Origin: CAUPWF01 sp964369755
Lineage (GTDB): Bacteria; Bacillota; Clostridia; Lachnospirales; Lachnospiraceae
Assembly (NCBI GenBank): GCA_964369755.1
Contig: CAYJFY010000054.1
Location: forward strand, 1 to 15,236
Reading direction: 5' to 3'
Length of the DNA stretch: 15,236 nucleotides
Within the stretch, counting starts at the first letter, position 1, and every line of letters starts with the position of its first letter. Positions 13,413-15,236 of this stretch are shown here, one piece after another. The position numbers were made by a program, and so were the translations under genes. A model generated the notes under the pieces. It ran no database searches and was not told the origin of the DNA. It saw only the letters and a list, made by a program, of their open reading frames with translations.

Positions 13413-14446
13413 TATACCGTCACCTGCTTTCTATTTTTTAGATTTTTTATGATTTTCTTCAATCCTGTCGACTGTAATGAAACAATAATAACCACCACAA
13501 TCGCTTTGTATACTGGCAGTTGATCCGCCGTAACGCTCATGGCATATAGGGATGTAGTGAGTGCCTGGATTGTAATCGCCCCAATCACACTACCCATGAG
13601 TGAGAATTTTCCACCACCTAAGCTATTCCCTCCAATTGCTACTGCTAGAATTGCGTCCAATTCAATATTTAATCCTGCGTTATTTGCATCGATTGAATAC
13701 ACACGGGACGTTGCTAAAAGCCCTGCAATCCCGGCACACAATCCACAAAATGCATAAGATAAAAACTGTATCTTTGTGGCTTTAAGACCTACTAATCTCG
13801 CTGCCTTTGCATTAATTCCCACTGTTTGAATATACAATCCCAAAGTCGTTTTTTTCAAAACTACGAATGTGATAATCACGACAGCAATAGCTATGAATAC
13901 AGGCGTTGGCAATGGAACACCTGGAATCGAATTCCCCAAATATTTAAATGGTTCAAATCTCTGGTATAGAATAAACCCTCCTGTGAGCACCTGTGCCATA
14001 CCACGTCCAGCAGTAAATAAAATCAAGGTTGCTACCATCGGTTGGATTTTCATCTTGGCAACCAAAAATCCATTCCACATTCCACATAGAACACCAACAC
14101 CCAAGGCTGCTAAAATCCCTAATAGATATGGAGCATGATAAAAATCTGTGCTATTTTCTCCACCTGTTAAGAGATAGACACTTGCTGCTCCGGACAGTGC
14201 TAGGGTCGCTCCTACAGAAATATCTGTTCCTCCAGATGCTGCTACCACCAAGGTCATTCCTACTGCTATGATAACCAATTCGCTTGAACGATTAATAATA
14301 TCGATAATGTAACCATAGAAAACTCCATTTTGCATCGATATCTCAAAAAAACTAGGTGTTACAATTAAATTCAATACTAATACTAATATCAAGCAAGCAA
14401 AAGGCATGAACAATCTTTGTTTTGTTAAATCCTGAAATTTATTCAT
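13412..14446 (-). CDS. Sugar ABC transporter permease, YtfT-like
   Basis: A 344-residue membrane permease that closely resembles E. coli YtfT: IDIINRSSELVIIAVGMTLVVA, KIQPMVATLILFTAGRGMAQ, GLYIQTVGINAKAARLVG and especially DANNAGLNIELDAILAVAIGGNSLGGGKFSL near residue 255. The usual TGGIDLSVG motif reads SGGTDISVG here, with Thr in place of Ile. It should form the channel together with the YjfF-like protein and be driven by the duplicated ATPase encoded upstream. Its ATG lies within the last codons of the ATPase gene (8-nt overlap), which points to coupled translation and equal dosage of the subunits. Confidence 0.88.
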   Translation of the reverse strand: MNKFQDLTKQRLFMPFACLILVLVLNLIVTPSFFEISMQNGVFYGYIIDIINRSSELVIIAVGMTLVVAASGGTDISVGATLALSGAASVYLLTGGENSTDFYHAPYLLGILAALGVGVLCGMWNGFLVAKMKIQPMVATLILFTAGRGMAQVLTGGFILYQRFEPFKYLGNSIPGVPLPTPVFIAIAVVIITFVVLKKTTLGLYIQTVGINAKAARLVGLKATKIQFLSYAFCGLCAGIAGLLATSRVYSIDANNAGLNIELDAILAVAIGGNSLGGGKFSLMGSVIGAITIQALTTSLYAMSVTADQLPVYKAIVVVIIVSLQSTGLKKIIKNLKNRKQVTV

Positions 14447-15236
14447 CTACTCCACCTCCTGCGATTTCATCCATAATTCTCTTCTGTGTAATCTCAGCCT
14501 CATTCAGCTCTCCAACTTTTCTTCCATCCCGCATAATCACCATACGATTACAAGTTCGGATCATTTCCTCCAACTCTGACGAGATAAACATGACTGTTTT
14601 CCCTTCTTCCGAGAGTTTAATTACAAGTTTCTGTATCTCTGTCTTTGTCCCCACATCGATTCCCCTCGTTGGTTCATCTAGAATCAGGAAGTCTGGATTT
14701 GTCAATAGCCAACGTCCCAGGATACACTTTTGCTGATTGCCTCCAGATAATTGCTTGATTGGTACCTCCCTATCAGCCGTCTTAATCTGTAGAATATCTA
14801 TGTATTTATCTGTAAACTCCATCTGCTCTTTTCTGCTCAACGGTTTAAACATTCCTTTTTGTGCTTGCAATGCTATGATAATATTCTCTCGCACTGACAA
14901 GTCTCCAATAATCCCCTCTTCTTTTCTGTTCTCTGGCAAATTTCCCATTCCATGCATCATAGCCTCAAGCGGGTTTGAAATCTTGATCTTTTCTCCCTTA
15001 ATAAGTAACTCACCTGCTTCTGGTTTATCTGCACAATAAATGGATCTAGCCACTTCGGACCGTCCCGATCCCAATAATCCTGATACCCCTATTACATCAC
15101 CTTCATTGAGCTGTAGATTATACGGCTTTATCTTCCCTTCCACTCCTAATTCTCTTGTCTCAATAATGACATTTGTATTGCCATCATTCTCTTTTGTTTG
15201 TGCATTCTTAATCGATGCTAAGTCATCAAAATCTTT
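14439..15236 (-). CDS. Sugar ABC transporter ATP-binding protein, C-terminal half (cut by window edge)
   Basis: The last 265 residues of a YtfR/RbsA-type ATPase with two fused nucleotide-binding domains; the first domain lies outside the window. The open frame continues upstream to base 15236, so the GTG at 15143 is an internal codon and not the start. The visible second domain has the degenerate Walker A GLLGSGRSE, with Arg in place of Lys, which is normal for the second half of this subfamily. It also has the signature LSGGNQQK, Walker B FLILDEPTRGID and the ISSELEE segment in place of an H-loop His. It powers uptake through the two permeases encoded directly downstream. The subfamily transports monosaccharides such as ribose, galactose, arabinose or galactofuranose. 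Confidence 0.92.
   Translation of the reverse strand, partial: KDFDDLASIKNAQTKENDGNTNVIIETRELGVEGKIKPYNLQLNEGDVIGVSGLLGSGRSEVARSIYCADKPEAGELLIKGEKIKISNPLEAMMHGMGNLPENRKEEGIIGDLSVRENIIIALQAQKGMFKPLSRKEQMEFTDKYIDILQIKTADREVPIKQLSGGNQQKCILGRWLLTNPDFLILDEPTRGIDVGTKTEIQKLVIKLSEEGKTVMFISSELEEMIRTCNRMVIMRDGRKVGELNEAEITQKRIMDEIAGGGVDE

Noticed and set aside
15141..15143. GTG at 15143 as the start of the ATPase gene
   Set aside because: The frame stays open to the window edge with family-like sequence upstream (NVIIETRELGV), so this is an internal codon of a larger two-domain protein.

Overview
The window looks like chromosomal DNA from a low-to-moderate-GC Gram-positive anaerobe of the Clostridia, most likely a Lachnospiraceae member. 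The case rests on AT-rich intergenic sequence, strong AGGAGG-type ribosome binding sites, good sigma-A promoters, a lipoprotein-type solute-binding protein, and a LysM / beta-propeller-like / CvpA membrane gene set that I associate with this family. This is inference from gene content; there is no rRNA or marker gene here. Every gene except one (an AraC-type regulator) lies on the minus strand, so the window reads naturally from right to left.

Right end (15236 to 11648): an operon for import and use of a pentose-like sugar. It holds the 3' part of a duplicated-ATPase sugar ABC protein (YtfR/RbsA type), two different permeases (YtfT-like and YjfF-like) and L-ribulose-5-phosphate 4-epimerase (AraD). 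The junctions are tight (8-nt overlap, TAATG overlap, then 24 nt). Next comes a 206-bp gene-free stretch (11442-11647) with a compact GC-rich structured element that resembles a REP/MITE remnant, and the promoter of the next unit.

Middle (11441 to 8136): three envelope genes. The first encodes a membrane protein with an N-terminal domain that I read as a degenerate JAB/MPN-like fold, one transmembrane helix, a long Glu-rich linker and a C-terminal LysM domain. The second encodes a single-pass protein with a beta-propeller-like ectodomain (DUF5711-like). The third encodes a CvpA-family membrane protein. A clear intrinsic terminator at 8136-8172 ends the unit.

Left half (8100 to 1): a maltodextrin/glycogen utilisation locus. 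malQ (4-alpha-glucanotransferase) is followed by a LacI/GalR-family regulator gene. That regulator gene converges on, and overlaps by 14 bp, the AraC-family gene. Divergent from the AraC gene are glycogen/maltodextrin phosphorylase and a GH13 alpha-glucosidase, and then the start of an extracytoplasmic sugar-binding lipoprotein gene that runs off the left edge. Two closely matching LacI-type palindromic operators lie at nearly the same distance downstream of the -10 boxes of the malQ-lacI and binding-protein promoters, which suggests one regulator controls import and glucanotransferase together. The phosphorylase-glucosidase unit has no such operator and may answer to the AraC-type protein. 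In this model maltodextrins are imported, disproportionated by MalQ, phosphorolysed to glucose-1-phosphate and trimmed to glucose.

Most of the window is ordinary carbohydrate metabolism. The parts least explained by known families are the JAB-like/LysM membrane protein and its operon, the structured element at 11541-11588, and the hairpin with a GCAA loop between the phosphorylase and glucosidase genes.
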